A stretch of 64,000 nt of DNA, taken from positions 248,001 to 312,000 of the forward strand of contig MU008154.1 of NCBI GenBank assembly GCA_010909165.1. The letters are read 5' to 3'. The notes under the pieces were generated by a model, which was not told the origin of the DNA, ran no database searches, and saw nothing but the letters and a program-made list of their open reading frames with translations. The position numbers and the translations under genes were made by a program. The DNA comes from Anthoceros angustus. Taxonomy: Eukaryota > Streptophyta > Anthocerotopsida > Anthocerotales > Anthocerotaceae. Positions 24,826-36,016 of the stretch are shown in pieces. Each line of letters starts with the position of its first letter. Position 1 is the stretch's first letter.

Positions 24826-27081
24826 ATGGCATTCCTTGGCATCGTCCTCCCTGGGTCACTGTTTGATGGGTCTAATTCTGCCTTGATTCTTACAGTTGCC
24901 TCCATTGCTGTGGCGTTGTTAGCCATTTGGAAGAGCTATGAAGGGAAGAAGCTGCCTCTCCCTCCAGGACCTTTCAACTGGCCTGTGGTGGGCAGCATGT
25001 TTCTCATAGGATCGGACCCTCTTCTCGGTTTCTCGAAGCTTGCTGAACGGTACGGGCCATTGATGTACATGAGGCTCGGATCACGCTCCACACTCGTGGT
25101 CTCCAATGTGGAGGTACTCTCTCGTTGTGGATAAGTTGTTTGCGGACTATAGACGGTTCTTTCATCAATCTTCCATGCTCAATTCCGGTCTGGGTCTCTA
25201 ACTGGCTGGCCGCCGTTTGTTGAAACAAACTGTTTGCTTCGACTGTGCTACCAGATGGCAAAGGAAATCTTAACGGTACACGATGCCGCCTTCGCCTCCC
25301 GTCCGTACATGATGCTTGGCGAGTATCTTGACTTTGGCAAGAGCCTCAGCTTCTCGCCCACCACAGACCAATCCAAGTTGTGGCGAAAGATTATGAACAC
25401 TGAGCTCCTGGGTGCCCCTCGGATGAAAGATTCCAGGCATATTAGAGAAGAGGAAGCAGCTGTCATGGTAAACTCGGTCTGGCGTTCGCACGAGTCCGGT
25501 GAGCCTGTAGTCCAACCTGGAACCCATGGATGTTTGACTGATAAGGAGCACTACTATTTTAGAGCATAAATGTTCCAACTTGCAAGCATGTTGTTGAAGG
25601 TATAGCCTGCGATGTCTAACAGGGATCGGACTGGATATGCTCCGACTACTGCATGAATTCACCATGAACAGCATGTTCCGACTGATTTATGGCAAACAGT
25701 ACTTCAAGGCCGACGGGGAGGTTGTCGAGGAACTCCAGTTCTATCACGAGAAGATTATACTGGGATTTGGGGCCGTAGCTAGCAAGTTCAACATCGCAGA
25801 AGTGATACCCTCCCTGAGGTGAGGTGATACCTGCTCGTGTTTGTAGCCAGTTCATCGATGTTCATTTTCACAGTATGGTGTTCAAACTGCAACTGACTGA
25901 GCTGTGATCTATCAGGTGGCTGGATTTGCAAGGACTAGAGAAGCAATGCAAGCAACTTGGGGAAGACCTGAAGCATGTGATGCCACCTCTCCTTGTGGAG
26001 CGTAGAAAGAAGCTTCAGGAGGGGACACGTATCCGGGAGTGCTTTCTGGATGTGTTGTTGTCTCAGGAAGGGGAAAGGAAATTCTCAGACGACGAGATGC
26101 TGGGCTTGTGTTCGGTAAGATGCAGAGAATGTCCAGCAACTCTGCTAGCTAGCTACAGAAACTACGCACAGCTATTGCTATGTTGTGGAGGGGCCTCACC
26201 TCGCTGGTACTCTGTACCAGGATCTGTTGGGTGCTGGGACAGACACTTCAGCCAAGGCAGGCCAATGGACCATGGCGTACCTCGTTCGCTACCCTCATAT
26301 GCAGGCCAAAGCTCATGAAGAGCTCGACAGAGTGGTGGGCAAAGCAAGGCGAGTGTCCGAGACTGACATCCCAAACCTGCCATATATACAGGTGAGATTG
26401 CTTAGCCAAGTGGAGCTGACTTCCGGCACTATAATCAACCTGCGTTTTGCTGGCCAGAGGAAATGTTCAATTTTAAAAGAAACAAGCGTACTTGTTGCTA
26501 CAGGCCGTTGTGAAGGAAGCTCAGAGACTGCGGCCTGTTGCACCTCTAGGAGTGCCTCACCACAGTGTACAAGAACTTGTGGTGGCAGGCTACAGAGTAC
26601 CTGCCAACACCCAACTCTTCATAAACTTGATGCCTTTGATGTTGGACGAACTCTACTGGGAGAAGCCCTTGGAGTTCAGGCCGGAAAGGTTTCTGGAACA
26701 AGACATAAGCGCATTCGGCAATGACTTCCGGTTTCTTCCTTTCGGAGCTGGACGACGAGGGTCCGTGGTGCTCCCTCCCTTACTGCCTGTCCCCACTGCG
26801 TTTCAAGGCAAACTAGCGGCAATCCCCTTACATGCATGCATATGTTGATCATTCAAACCTTGGAATTTTTGTGCTGCTGCAGGTGCCCTGGAGCTGTGCT
26901 GGCCATGACCGCCGTGACTCTCAGTGTGGCAACGTTGCTGCATGCCTTCCATTGGAGCCTTCCTGATGGCCAACTTGTAGAGGAGATGGACTTCACCCCG
27001 ACTTTTGCGCTCAGTGCACACATGAAAAAGCCACTTGTTGCAGTTCCCACTCCCAGACTTCCTGCCAACGTGTACTTGTAA
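24826..27081 (+). CDS. Cytochrome P450, A-type (CYP71 clan), gene 2 of cluster
   Basis: A close paralogue of the gene at 20281. Exons: 24826-25113, 25255-25498, 25623-25818, 25916-26114, 26221-26391, 26504-26760, 26883-27081, again giving 517 residues with identical exon lengths. The anchor, LPLPPGPFNWPVVG hinge, AGTDTSA I-helix, KEAQRLRP, FRPERF and haem loop (FLPFGAGRRG + CPGA; Cys453 at 26884-26886) are all intact. Introns are also similar to gene 1, so the duplication is fairly recent. Substitutions lie at, for example, the B-C region (FSPTTDQSKLW for FYPTTDQSKLW) and the substrate-facing strand after PLGVPH, so substrate use may have shifted. Both genes could be functional. Confidence 0.9.
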
Positions 27082-27089
27082 CATACCCA

Positions 27090-27790
27090 CTACTCAATAC
27101 GTATGTGTAGGTATGTTGTGAACGCATGCTTATCCTTCAGACTCGTGCATCAGGAGGAGGGTAGGCAAAGAATATGATCAAAAAAGCTTGTTTGAAGGTG
27201 TGTTGTGAACGCATGCTTATCCTTTAGACCCATGTGCATCAGGAGGAGGATAATCAAAGAACATGATCAACAAAGCTTTGTTGAAAAGTTGCTGAAGGCA
27301 GTTGCAAAAGAATGCCAACGACCGCTAGTTGCGCCGCACACGAGTGGCAGAGGAAGCGGAGGTTGCTGGCTACAGAGTGCCGAATGCTGATCGAATCTCA
27401 GTGAGAGAAAGCCTTGGAATTCAGGAAGGAAAGATTTCTCAAACAAGACATCAGCGCTTTCTGACAACATCTCCGCTTCCTTCGTTTCTCGACTGGACGA
27501 CGAGAGTCCCTGCTCCTTCCGTCCCATTTGTGTTAAATTGCAATAATACTAGCTGGCAATCCTCACGTCGGATCATCCGGATTGTGCTGCATATGCCCTG
27601 GAGCGCTGGTTGGGATGACCATGGCGACACTGAGTCTGGCAACCTTTCTGTATGCCTTCCAGCTGGAAGCTTCCTGACGGCCAAACAGTGGAGGACATGG
27701 GCATGACTCCGACTGTTGGCTTGATTGCCGTATGAGAGCACTGCTTGACGTAGTCGCCGTGCTCGGACTCCCTGTGAACCTGCACAAGAC
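27090..27790 (+). pseudogene. P450 relic (exons 6-7 only)
   Basis: A degenerate stretch matching the end of the neighbouring P450s: an AV-KE-QR-like start near 27296, GYRVP-like and FRKERFLKQDISAF-like words at about 27400-27460, an RFSTGRRE-like haem-loop remnant, then CPGALVGMT-like coding at about 27594-27620. Frames shift repeatedly. The stretch at 27115-27165 is repeated at about 27200-27250. Confidence 0.7.
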
Positions 27791-28189
27791 TTAGGTCTAG
27801 AAAGATCACTCAGCAAGCCAGATCATCGTTTTTTATTACGTACAAGATTTGCCTGAAGAACATGTCCATCAATCTTAGACTCATGATGTATTCACAGAGC
27901 TGGGGCTGTGTGAATCCGTTGTCCTCCTGTGGATCATGGCTGCCTGCAGCGTTGCACTCGATGCATCCAGAGGGCGACAGAACTTACCTGACCTCAGGGA
28001 GTCAAGCGTTGCCAAACCAGGAAGCCCCGAGGTCCAGCAGGAAACCAGGAAGCCCCGAGGTCCAGCAGCAAAACCCAGCTCCTCCGACAGTATGTGGCGG
28101 AGCAGGTGGTCCACAGCAGGGCATATTGGGGTGGCAGTTTATTGCCGGATGACATTGTGCCTCGCAGGTCTGCAGGTGCAGGGTATGAG

Positions 28190-31100
28190 ATGGGCGGAAT
28201 GGTAGAAACTGTGAGGAAACTCTGTCAGCAGGGGCTGCTCAGTGAGGCTGTTCAGGCTCTGGGAGTCCTAGTGCAGGCAGAATGTCGGATTTCCAAAACT
28301 GTCTTTTCTTCTGTCCTTGGAAAGTGTGTGGGGAAGAAGGATGTGGGTTTGGGGCGCCGTGTTCATGCTCTTATCGTGAAAAGGGGTTATGAATCGGACT
28401 CGTTCTTGTGCAACCACATCGTGCGAATGTATGCTTTTCATGGAATGTTGCAAGAAGCGATGGATGTGTTCACCACGGCTGCTGTGCCAGATGCCTTTAT
28501 GTGGTCTGCCATAATCTCTGGACATGTCAAACACGGTCAAGCTAAAGGGGCCATAGAACTCTATCGTGAGATGCGGAGGTCAAGAGTGAAGCCAGATGGG
28601 TATGTGTTTGTAGCAGCACTGCAAGCTTGTGCAAAGGGAGCAGACCTGAAAAGTGGGCAGCAGGTGCATGCTGATTTGCTGGGTAGTGGGGTTCAGCTTG
28701 ATTTGTTTGTCTGTAATGCCTTGGTGGACATGTATGCCAAGTGTGGCAGCTTGGAAGAGGCACAGAGAGTGTTTGATGGACTTCAGCAGAAGGATGTTGT
28801 GACGTGGACTTCTCTGATAGTAGGTTATTCCCAGCACGCCAAGGGCGAGAAAGCCCTCCATCTTTACAGTGCTATGCAGCAAGAAGGCATGACTGCACCC
28901 AATATTGTGACGTTTTTGTCCCTCCTGCATGCATGTGCAAGTCTGGGTACCTCGGCTCTGGAGAAGGGGAAGCAGCTTCATGCTCAGATAAGAGAGAGAG
29001 GACTTGAAGCAGATGTGACTGTCAGCAATAATTTGATAAACATGTATGCAAAGTGTGGCAGCCTGGAGGACGCCCAGAGCGTGTTTGACAAACTTCCTCA
29101 GAAGAATGTGGTGACGTGGACTGGTCTGATTGCAGGATATTCCCAGCAGGGAATGGGGAAGGAAGGCCTTCGTCTCTACAGTGCAATGCAAGAAGGTGGT
29201 CTCATGCCCAATCCTGTAACTTTTGTGTCCCTCCTGCAGGCATGTGCAAGTCTTGGTGCCCAGGCTTTGGAGAAGGGGAAGCAGCTCCATGCACAGATTG
29301 GAGAGGAAGGACTTCAAGCTGATGTGGTTGTAGGTTCCAGCCTGGTGAACATGTATGCCAAGTGTGGCAGCTTGCAGGATGCTCGCGATGTGTTTGACGG
29401 GCTTTGTCAAAAGGATGTGGTGACGTGGAATGGCATGATAGCAGGATATTCACAGCAAGGCATGGGACAGGAAGCGCTTCATCTCTACAGTGCTATGCAA
29501 CAAGAGGGTATAGTGGCACCCAATGCCTCAACGTTTGTGTGCCTCCTACAGGCATGTGCCAGTCTCGGGGCCCCTGCTTTGGAGAAGGGAAAGCAACTTC
29601 ATGCACAGATGAGAGAACAAGGGGTCAAGGCTGATATAGTCGTAGGCTGCAGCCTGGTAAATATGTATGCAAAGTGTGGCAGCTTGGAAGATGCTAAAAG
29701 AGTCTTTGACAGACTCGGTCACAAGGATGTGGTGACATGGAATGCCATGATAGCAGGATATTCGCAGCAGGGGTTGTGCCAGCAAGCCCTCAGTCTTTAT
29801 AGTGCAATGCAACAACAAGGTAATGTTGCACCCAGTTATGTTACATTTGTGTGCCTCCTGCAGGCATGCGCGAGTGTGGGTACCTCTGCTCTGGAGCAAG
29901 GGAAGCAGCTTCATGCACACATTCGGGGGCGAGGACTTCAAGCTCATTTGGCTGTGGGCAACAACTTGATAAACATGTATGCAAAGTGTGGCAGCTTAGA
30001 GGATGGCCAGAGCGTGTTTGACGAACTTCCTCAGAAGAACGTGGTGACGTGGACCGCTCTGATAGCAGGATATTCCCAACACGGGCTGGGTCAGGAAGCC
30101 CTCCATCTGTACAGTGCTATGCAGGAAGTGGGTATTGCGGCACCCAATGCTGTGACGTTTGTGTGCCTCCTGCAAGCATGTGCTAGTGTGGGTAACCAGG
30201 CGCTGGAGACAGGGAAGCAGCTCCATGCACAGATTGGAGAACAAGGGCTCCAAGCTGACGTGGTTGTGGGCTGCAGCCTGGTAAATATGTATGCAAAGTG
30301 TGGCAGCATACAGGATGCTCAGAGCGTGTTTGACAAACTTGGTGAAAAGGATGTGGTGACATGGAATGCCATGATTGCAGGATATTCCCAGCAAGGCATG
30401 GGTCAGGAAGCCCTTGGTGTGTACAGTGCCATGCAACAACAAGGCATAGATCCACCTGATGCTGTCACATTCGTGTGCCTCCTCCAAGCATGTGCAGGTG
30501 TAGGAGATCTCCATGTGGGAGCGCGGCTTCACGCACAAGTCGAAGAACAAAAGCTCCAAACCGATCTGACTGTGGGCAACAGTCTGATAAACATGTATGC
30601 AAAGTTCGGGTACATGGTTGATGCACAAAAGGTGTTCGACGCAATGCCCGAAAGAGACGTCGTCACCTGGAACGCCCTGATTGCAGGATACACCCGTCAG
30701 GGAGACAGTGAGCTCGTCTTCGACTTGGTGCACAGCATGAGAGGGGATGGCATCCAGCCCAACGGCATCACATTCCTCAGCATATTAACAGCCTGCAGCC
30801 ACGCAGGCCTGGTGCCCACGGGACACGAGTACTTCGAGGCAATGCGCAGAGACTTCGGCATCACCCCAACCGTGGAGCACTACTCATGCATGGTGGATCT
30901 CCTGGGTCGTGCAGGCCAACTGGAGGAGGCACTGTCGGTGGTGAGGACAATGCCTCTCGAGCCCCACGACGCAGTCTGGCACTCTCTGTTGGGTGCCTGT
31001 CAAAAGTGGAGCAACGTGGACATGGGACGCCTTGCCTTCGACAAAGCACTCAAGCTAGACGAGAAAGACGCTGCAGCCTATGTCCTGATGGCCAACATAT

Positions 31101-31276
31101 ACACAGGTGCCCAGATGTGGGAGGAGGCCCAGCAGATACAGGTGAGGAGAAGGGCTGTCGGGGCAAGGAAGCCCCCAGGCCAGAGCTGGTGGACAGACGT
31201 GGACGGACTGGTGCATAGCTTTTCAGTCGGCGATACAAAGCATCCAGATAACGAAGGCATCTACGCAAGGCTGTGA
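28190..31276 (+). CDS. PLS-class pentatricopeptide repeat protein ending in E/E+ (DYW lost)
   Basis: An organellar RNA-binding protein type used for C-to-U editing or other RNA processing. From the first in-frame ATG (28190) it has 1028 residues in one exon. The frame is open upstream to 28094 and beyond without an ATG, and no clear transit peptide is seen, so an upstream exon is possible. The body is a run of P-L-S triplets, with NMYAKCGSL, VVTWNAMIAGYSQQG and LLQACASLG words repeating about every 102-104 residues. The C-terminus has the E1/E2 region (VEHYSCMVDLLGRAG, GQSWWTDVDGLVHSF) and stops at GIYARL, where DYW proteins normally continue. Remnants of the continuation lie after the stop. 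It may act with a separate DYW partner, or be inactive in editing. Confidence 0.9.
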   Translation: MGGMVETVRKLCQQGLLSEAVQALGVLVQAECRISKTVFSSVLGKCVGKKDVGLGRRVHALIVKRGYESDSFLCNHIVRMYAFHGMLQEAMDVFTTAAVPDAFMWSAIISGHVKHGQAKGAIELYREMRRSRVKPDGYVFVAALQACAKGADLKSGQQVHADLLGSGVQLDLFVCNALVDMYAKCGSLEEAQRVFDGLQQKDVVTWTSLIVGYSQHAKGEKALHLYSAMQQEGMTAPNIVTFLSLLHACASLGTSALEKGKQLHAQIRERGLEADVTVSNNLINMYAKCGSLEDAQSVFDKLPQKNVVTWTGLIAGYSQQGMGKEGLRLYSAMQEGGLMPNPVTFVSLLQACASLGAQALEKGKQLHAQIGEEGLQADVVVGSSLVNMYAKCGSLQDARDVFDGLCQKDVVTWNGMIAGYSQQGMGQEALHLYSAMQQEGIVAPNASTFVCLLQACASLGAPALEKGKQLHAQMREQGVKADIVVGCSLVNMYAKCGSLEDAKRVFDRLGHKDVVTWNAMIAGYSQQGLCQQALSLYSAMQQQGNVAPSYVTFVCLLQACASVGTSALEQGKQLHAHIRGRGLQAHLAVGNNLINMYAKCGSLEDGQSVFDELPQKNVVTWTALIAGYSQHGLGQEALHLYSAMQEVGIAAPNAVTFVCLLQACASVGNQALETGKQLHAQIGEQGLQADVVVGCSLVNMYAKCGSIQDAQSVFDKLGEKDVVTWNAMIAGYSQQGMGQEALGVYSAMQQQGIDPPDAVTFVCLLQACAGVGDLHVGARLHAQVEEQKLQTDLTVGNSLINMYAKFGYMVDAQKVFDAMPERDVVTWNALIAGYTRQGDSELVFDLVHSMRGDGIQPNGITFLSILTACSHAGLVPTGHEYFEAMRRDFGITPTVEHYSCMVDLLGRAGQLEEALSVVRTMPLEPHDAVWHSLLGACQKWSNVDMGRLAFDKALKLDEKDAAAYVLMANIYTGAQMWEEAQQIQVRRRAVGARKPPGQSWWTDVDGLVHSFSVGDTKHPDNEGIYARL
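28655..30520 (+). repeat. Homogenised ~310-bp coding repeat of the PPR gene
   Basis: The words GGGAAGCAGCTTCATGC recur at about 28967, 29275, 29585, 29898 and 30212, with a weaker one at 28655. Spacing is 308-314 bp, one P-L-S triplet. Units are far more alike than in ordinary PPR proteins. Confidence 0.85.
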
Positions 31277-31793
31277 GAACTGGTTCCCCAGAAGAGGAAC
31301 GAAGGCTATGTCCCACGGTCATCTACTTGACCCCAGCACATGTCAGGATTGTGAAACGGGCCTGATCATTCATAAATCAGCGCTGGTTTCCCGGCAGCTT
31401 GGTGCATCAATTGCTGCACCAGTAGTGAGAGTAAAGTGTCAAAGATGCCTTCAAGCCAAAGCAATGGCTGGCATGCGGCCTGATGACGTGCCACTCTCTC
31501 CGCCGGAGGAAGGGAATGGCACGTCCGGACCGCTCCACCTTCTCTGCCATCGGTAAGCTCTGCCATCCGGCCTTCGTGCTGCTCCGAGCTTCGAGATGGC
31601 GAGCTGCACATCCCACTCCGTTGGGGTCTAGGGTATCTATCTCGAAGCTCCATGTTGGAAGAGAAGGGTGGATTTTGGCTCAACTCCGCATCGGACATGT
31701 GACATACAGGTTGTGGAGGAAGGGCGGATTTTAATCTGCCTCACTTGTTCTTGCTCGAGGTTGGAGAAGGGCGGACTGTTGGATTGTTGACGG
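31277..31793. other. Region between PPR and TMEM42-like genes
   Basis: 31277-31330 holds the post-stop remnant of the PPR frame. 31486-31526 contains an inverted repeat, GACGTGCCA...TGGCACGTC. No other gene seen. Confidence 0.5.
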
Positions 31794-32198
31794 ATGGGTG
31801 TACCAGGCGATAAGGAGCAGGCGAGGGGAGGCCGCGGATGGGCCTTGGCCGGGGCTGCCGGGGCCTGCGCTGCCCTAGCTGCGGTCGCGGCCAAGTTCGC
31901 GTCGCCGCAGATTGGCTGGGACCGGCGCCTGCTGTGCTACGCAGGTGTGGTGGCGCTGAATGCAGCCATGTGGAGCTTCTACTCCTCCAGCATCACGCTC
32001 TTGTCGTCGGTGCAGGCCACAGTGGTCAGTTTTGGTGCCAACTTCCTTCTCTCGGGCGTCGCGGGCGTCGTCCTGTTCGGGGAGCCTGCACGGCCGCAGT
32101 GGTTCATGGGGGCGTCCCTTATTGTGCTTGGGATTCTGGCTCTGAGCAAGGGGAACAGGGATCCGGGGCAGAAGCCTGACAAGGTCAAGCCACTCTGA
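31794..32198 (+). CDS. TMEM42-like small membrane protein (EamA/DMT-related)
   Basis: Single exon of 134 residues with four hydrophobic segments: AGACAALAAVAAK, CYAGVVALNAAMW, a segment with QATVVSFGANFLLSGVAG, and FMGASLIVLGILAL. The order and the words NAAMWSFYSSS and SFGANFLLSGVAGVVLFGE match the TMEM42 family, half-size relatives of drug/metabolite transporters. The biochemical role of the family is not established. The tail is short, hydrophilic and lysine-rich. No second half of a DMT transporter follows. Confidence 0.8.
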   Translation: MGVPGDKEQARGGRGWALAGAAGACAALAAVAAKFASPQIGWDRRLLCYAGVVALNAAMWSFYSSSITLLSSVQATVVSFGANFLLSGVAGVVLFGEPARPQWFMGASLIVLGILALSKGNRDPGQKPDKVKPL

Positions 32199-32724
32199 GG
32201 GCCAAGTGTGGGATGAGAGTGCGGGTTTCACACCACCGGTTGAGGTGGGAAGGGAGGGATTTGGTGTGGAAGGCACACACACTGAAGTTGTGCTAAGTAG
32301 GTGTGCTACAGACTCACAGTAGTTGCGTCTGAGACCACTCCCGTGGCGGAGCGGGTATGGGAGCATGTCTCTGAGGATGATCGTCCCAGGGTGTACGAAC
32401 TTGTATTGAATTCTGTGGATTTGTTACGCTCGGACGCGATTTGCGTAACGCCGTTATCTATGTTCCATTGCTGTGCCACGGGTGGCATGAGAAGTTCCCG
32501 TTTTCTTCTGGTGCACCAAGAAAAGGACGGCAGCAACCGCCTGCCCTATCAACTACCAGCTCGTCGATGCCCTCTTCTGTTATGGTTTGAGCTGCATGGC
32601 CACGGGAAGGATGTGCTGTTTGAGCTGCAGGCTTCTGCGATGCTACTCACTCTCAGTTGAGGGTTTTGGAGCATTTCCCTCGTTGCATTCGGTGGTCTTC
32701 CCTTGTGGTGAAATCGGTCATCTA
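32199..32724. other. Promoter/leader region of the aspartic protease
   Basis: No gene seen. An open frame upstream of 32725 joins the protease frame but lacks any signal-like start, so it is treated as leader. Confidence 0.4.
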
Positions 32725-34453
32725 ATGGCAGGGCCGTGCCGTGACATCGTGGGCCTACTGTTGGTGACTGGGTTTATGCTCTTGGCTGCAGTTGAGGCTT
32801 CGTATCATGCATCTCGGTTCGTGCAAGGGCAGCATGCTTCTACCACTGGACAGGAAGGAGTAGATTTTCAGCCTAGTCTCGGAAGGGGGGTTGAGACGCA
32901 CGTCCAACTGGTATTGGACCCGAGAGGAGAGCTCAAGAGGCCAAGCACCCATCAGCTTTTGCTTTCTAGAGCGTTCAATAATCCAACCAGCAGGAGAGCT
33001 CAGAGCCAGATTCCGGACTCTGATGCAGGCAGGAAGGAGGCATTGTCCGTCAGAGTCAATCTGATACACAGAGATGCAACAGAGTCTCCTTTGAGGCGTG
33101 TAGGTGCCACGCTTGCGGAGAGAATGAAGGCGGCAGTTGACAGAAGCCGCATGCGGGAGCAGATAATGATGGGCAACATGATGCAAGGTCATCAGGTATG
33201 GTTCAACTTCATGCATGAAATTCCACCGTCCCCTTCTGGATTTCGGTATGGTTGGCGAAGTGGAAGGCCCACCTGCCTATAACCATGTTGGTTGCAAGCG
33301 TGATGCAGAGTCATCGGAATCATCAACAGGCGTCGTTGCATCTAGCACCAGCAACAGCTCAGTTGAGTTCCCCATCTCATCAGGCACAGGGGAATACCTC
33401 ATGCCATTCTCCATTGGGACCCCAGAGCAGAGCTTCACAACTATCCTTGACACGGGCAGCGACCTTGTCTGGCTGCAATGCAAGCCGTGCTTCCACTGCC
33501 TCAGGCAGCACGGCCCTTACTTCGACCCTCCCTTGTCCAAAACCTTCAAGCGTCTTAACTGCTTCAGCTCCTTCTGTCAAGCACTCCCCAGAAAACAATG
33601 TGCATTTGGAATCTGCGTCTACACCTATGAGTATGGCGATCAGTCCTCCACCGCAGGAGACTTCGTCACCGAAACATTGACACTGCCCTCGACATCTGGA
33701 GGCAGCTTACAGGTCCCATCTTTCGGGCTTGGATGTGGCCACAACAACCATGGATCCTTTTCTGGGGCCGCAGGCCTGGTGGGGTTAGGGCAGGGACGCC
33801 TGTCGTTCTCCTCCCAGCTGAGCTCCGTTCTCACCAACAAATTCTCCTACTGCCTGGTGGGCATCGACGACGCAGACACCGTCACCAGCCCCATGTTCTT
33901 CGGTGACGCTGCAGTGCCCAACGCTGAAGGAGTGAAATACACTCCTATTCTTCCTAACAAGTTCCATCCAACGTACTACTACGTAGGCCTCACAGGAATC
34001 AGTGTAGGAGGGCGGAGGCTAGACGGAATTCCCAACTCCACCTTCGATCTGGATGCAGATGGGCGTGGGGGTATGGTGTTCGACTCTGGCACCACACTCA
34101 CCATGCTTCCCCGAGCTGCTTACCTCCCTGTGGTTGAAGCTTTTGAGGCCGGGATGGAGGGCATCCCCAGAGTAGACGGCTTGTTCACCGGCCTTGATCT
34201 CTGCTACGACGTCTCTGCACTGGATAGTGTGGATGTCCCCACGTTCACCTTCCATTTCCAGGCTGCGGACTTCGATGTGCCTGCCGGCAACACCTTCATC
34301 ATGGTGGACCAGAATGGAACCCTCTGTCTGGCCCTGCAGATGTCCTCAGTTCTTGCCATCTTTGGGAACATCCAGCAGCAGAACTTCCAAGTCGTGTATG
34401 ACCGGGTGAACAGCCGCATTGGCTTCGTTCCCGCTGCGTGCAAGGAACTCTAG
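32725..34453 (+). CDS. Nepenthesin-type (A1B) aspartic protease
   Basis: Secreted or vacuolar pepsin-like endopeptidase. Two exons, 32725-33195 and 33299-34453 (phase 0, GT-AG; the acceptor at 33298 is my choice because it keeps frame), give 541 residues. The N-terminus has a signal peptide (IVGLLLVTGFMLLAAVEAS). A propeptide with the family word VNLIHRDATESPL follows. The mature enzyme begins near GTGEYLMPFSIGTP. The two catalytic motifs are DTGSD (Asp208) and DSGTT (Asp419). The nepenthesin-specific cysteine-rich insert, CKPCFHCLRQHGPYFDP to CFSSFCQALPRKQCAFGICVY, and the ending FGNIQQQNFQVVYDRVNSR are present. No break is seen. Confidence 0.92.
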
Positions 34454-35184
34454 AAAGCTGGCACCGACAAGTCATCCAGCCACTACTTGACTTCGGTTAT
34501 CACAGTACATAAATGGTCTCAACTGTTACAGGTGGCCGTGGCTGTTGTCATGTTCGACCGTGGCCGTTTCGAGGTCATATTCCTGTTCGCTCCCGTTCGC
34601 CGTGCCGATATTTTGTAACGGGGTTTAAAGCGGCTCACAAAGACCATGCCGATGTGGCACCCGGTTACCAAACAACCAAGTACGTGTTTTGATCTACCAC
34701 TAAAAATAAATTTGGTGGTTTTGGCGGACTCGAGCAAAAAAATAGGCAAGTGGCATTCATTAGGTTTTGTCGTCTGCACGACAATGAAGGGTTTTGTAAT
34801 ACATGGAGGCCAATAGCGAGCGCCGCACAATCAAACAGGATGCAACAAGCATATGATATGAGCCCACAGTCCCATTGCTGAGAAAATCATAGGTGAACTC
34901 AACTATCACATAGGGGGCTCTCAACTATCGTCATGGGGCTCTCAAATGCTTTTTAGCCTCCAGCGCGTCCTGGTGTGCTCTTACAAAGTCTAAAACAGTC
35001 TTAGGTCTCCTTTTGAAGAAACCTGTGAAAAGGTGGTCTTAGAATTGCTTATCTAACTTTCGAGCTTCTTCTTCTTGTGTAGGAGAGGAGCAGCTTTGAG
35101 CCATTGCACATGAGGATGTCAAAACGCGAGTGACGAGAGAGGAGTGGAAGGAAAGACTCCCGGACGAGGGTGAATACAAGGACG
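34454..35184. other. Intergenic region
   Basis: No gene seen. It has short direct repeats of GGGGCTCTCAA around 34912-34945. Confidence 0.4.
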
Positions 35185-35465
35185 TGTACGAGTGATGAAA
35201 TGGTGGTTAATCTCTATGTGCTTAGTCCGGGCGTGGAGTTCTGCGTCATGGAGATGGCCGATTGGTTGCCGCAGTGTAGGACGGTAGGGCTGACTTGAGG
35301 CTGATCAAGGTTGGAGAGAAATTGTTACAACCATATGATTTCCTTAGCTACCCGGGAAGTAGCTGCATACTCTGCTTCGGTGGAGGAGAGGCACACAGTC
35401 AGGAGTTTCTTGGATGCCCATGATACAACTATGCCGTTGAGGAGCATGCTATTAATAGGCGGCGA
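35185..35465 (-). pseudogene. Copia RNase H relic
   Basis: The minus strand reads SWASKKLLTVCLSSTEAEYA, then TSRVAKEIIWL, a stop, and later HCGNQSAISM, the Ty1/copia RNase H core with in-frame stops. A fragment only; no LTR found. Confidence 0.75.
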
Positions 35466-35779
35466 TGGATTTTCGGGCATCCGGTCCCCCCTTGTCGCCA
35501 GCGGTGCGAGCGAGCTTGGTCGGCGGCACCTCCTCCAAAGACAAGTTAATGATCATCAAGTCCCACAAGTAGAAACAGAAGCACTTCCTCATAACCATCA
35601 AGGTCCCATTCCACACCTTGACCCAATCCTACCTTAGCAAGCTTCTGAATCCGATAGACATAGATGTACACGAATACGCAAACCTTCAACCTGGCTAGAT
35701 GACTGCCTGGCCACTTCAAATTCCAACATTGACAAACCTTCATCAGACCTTGTCCATACATATCAGTCTCTAGCCACTT

Positions 35780-36016
35780 CTTTGACAGAATCTATCTCCA
35801 GACCTCAATCCTACAAGGAGGCACTCAGCTCTCCACAAGCTGCAGAATGGCAAGTCGGAGCTTCTGCCAGGTTGCAGGCTATGACTACCAAGAGAACAAC
35901 CTTTACAGCACGGTGGTCAAATCCACATCCATTGCGCTCTATGTGGATGGCGACTTTCTATTTGGCAATAACACCAGACTCATCGACAAGGTGAAAGGCA
36001 TGCGCAACGAGGAGGA
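35780..36016 (+). pseudogene. Copia reverse-transcriptase relic interrupted by the complete copia element
   Basis: Plus-strand words RPQSYKEALSSPQAAEWQ, followed in another frame by IALYVDGDFLFGNNTRLIDKVKG, equal the start of a copia RT domain and its catalytic YVDD region (here YVDG) with the middle deleted. The complete copia element begins right after it. Confidence 0.65.

Noticed and set aside
28580-30733. Long minus-strand open frames inside the PPR gene
   Set aside because: They mirror the repetitive PPR coding strand; the periodic stop-free complement explains them.
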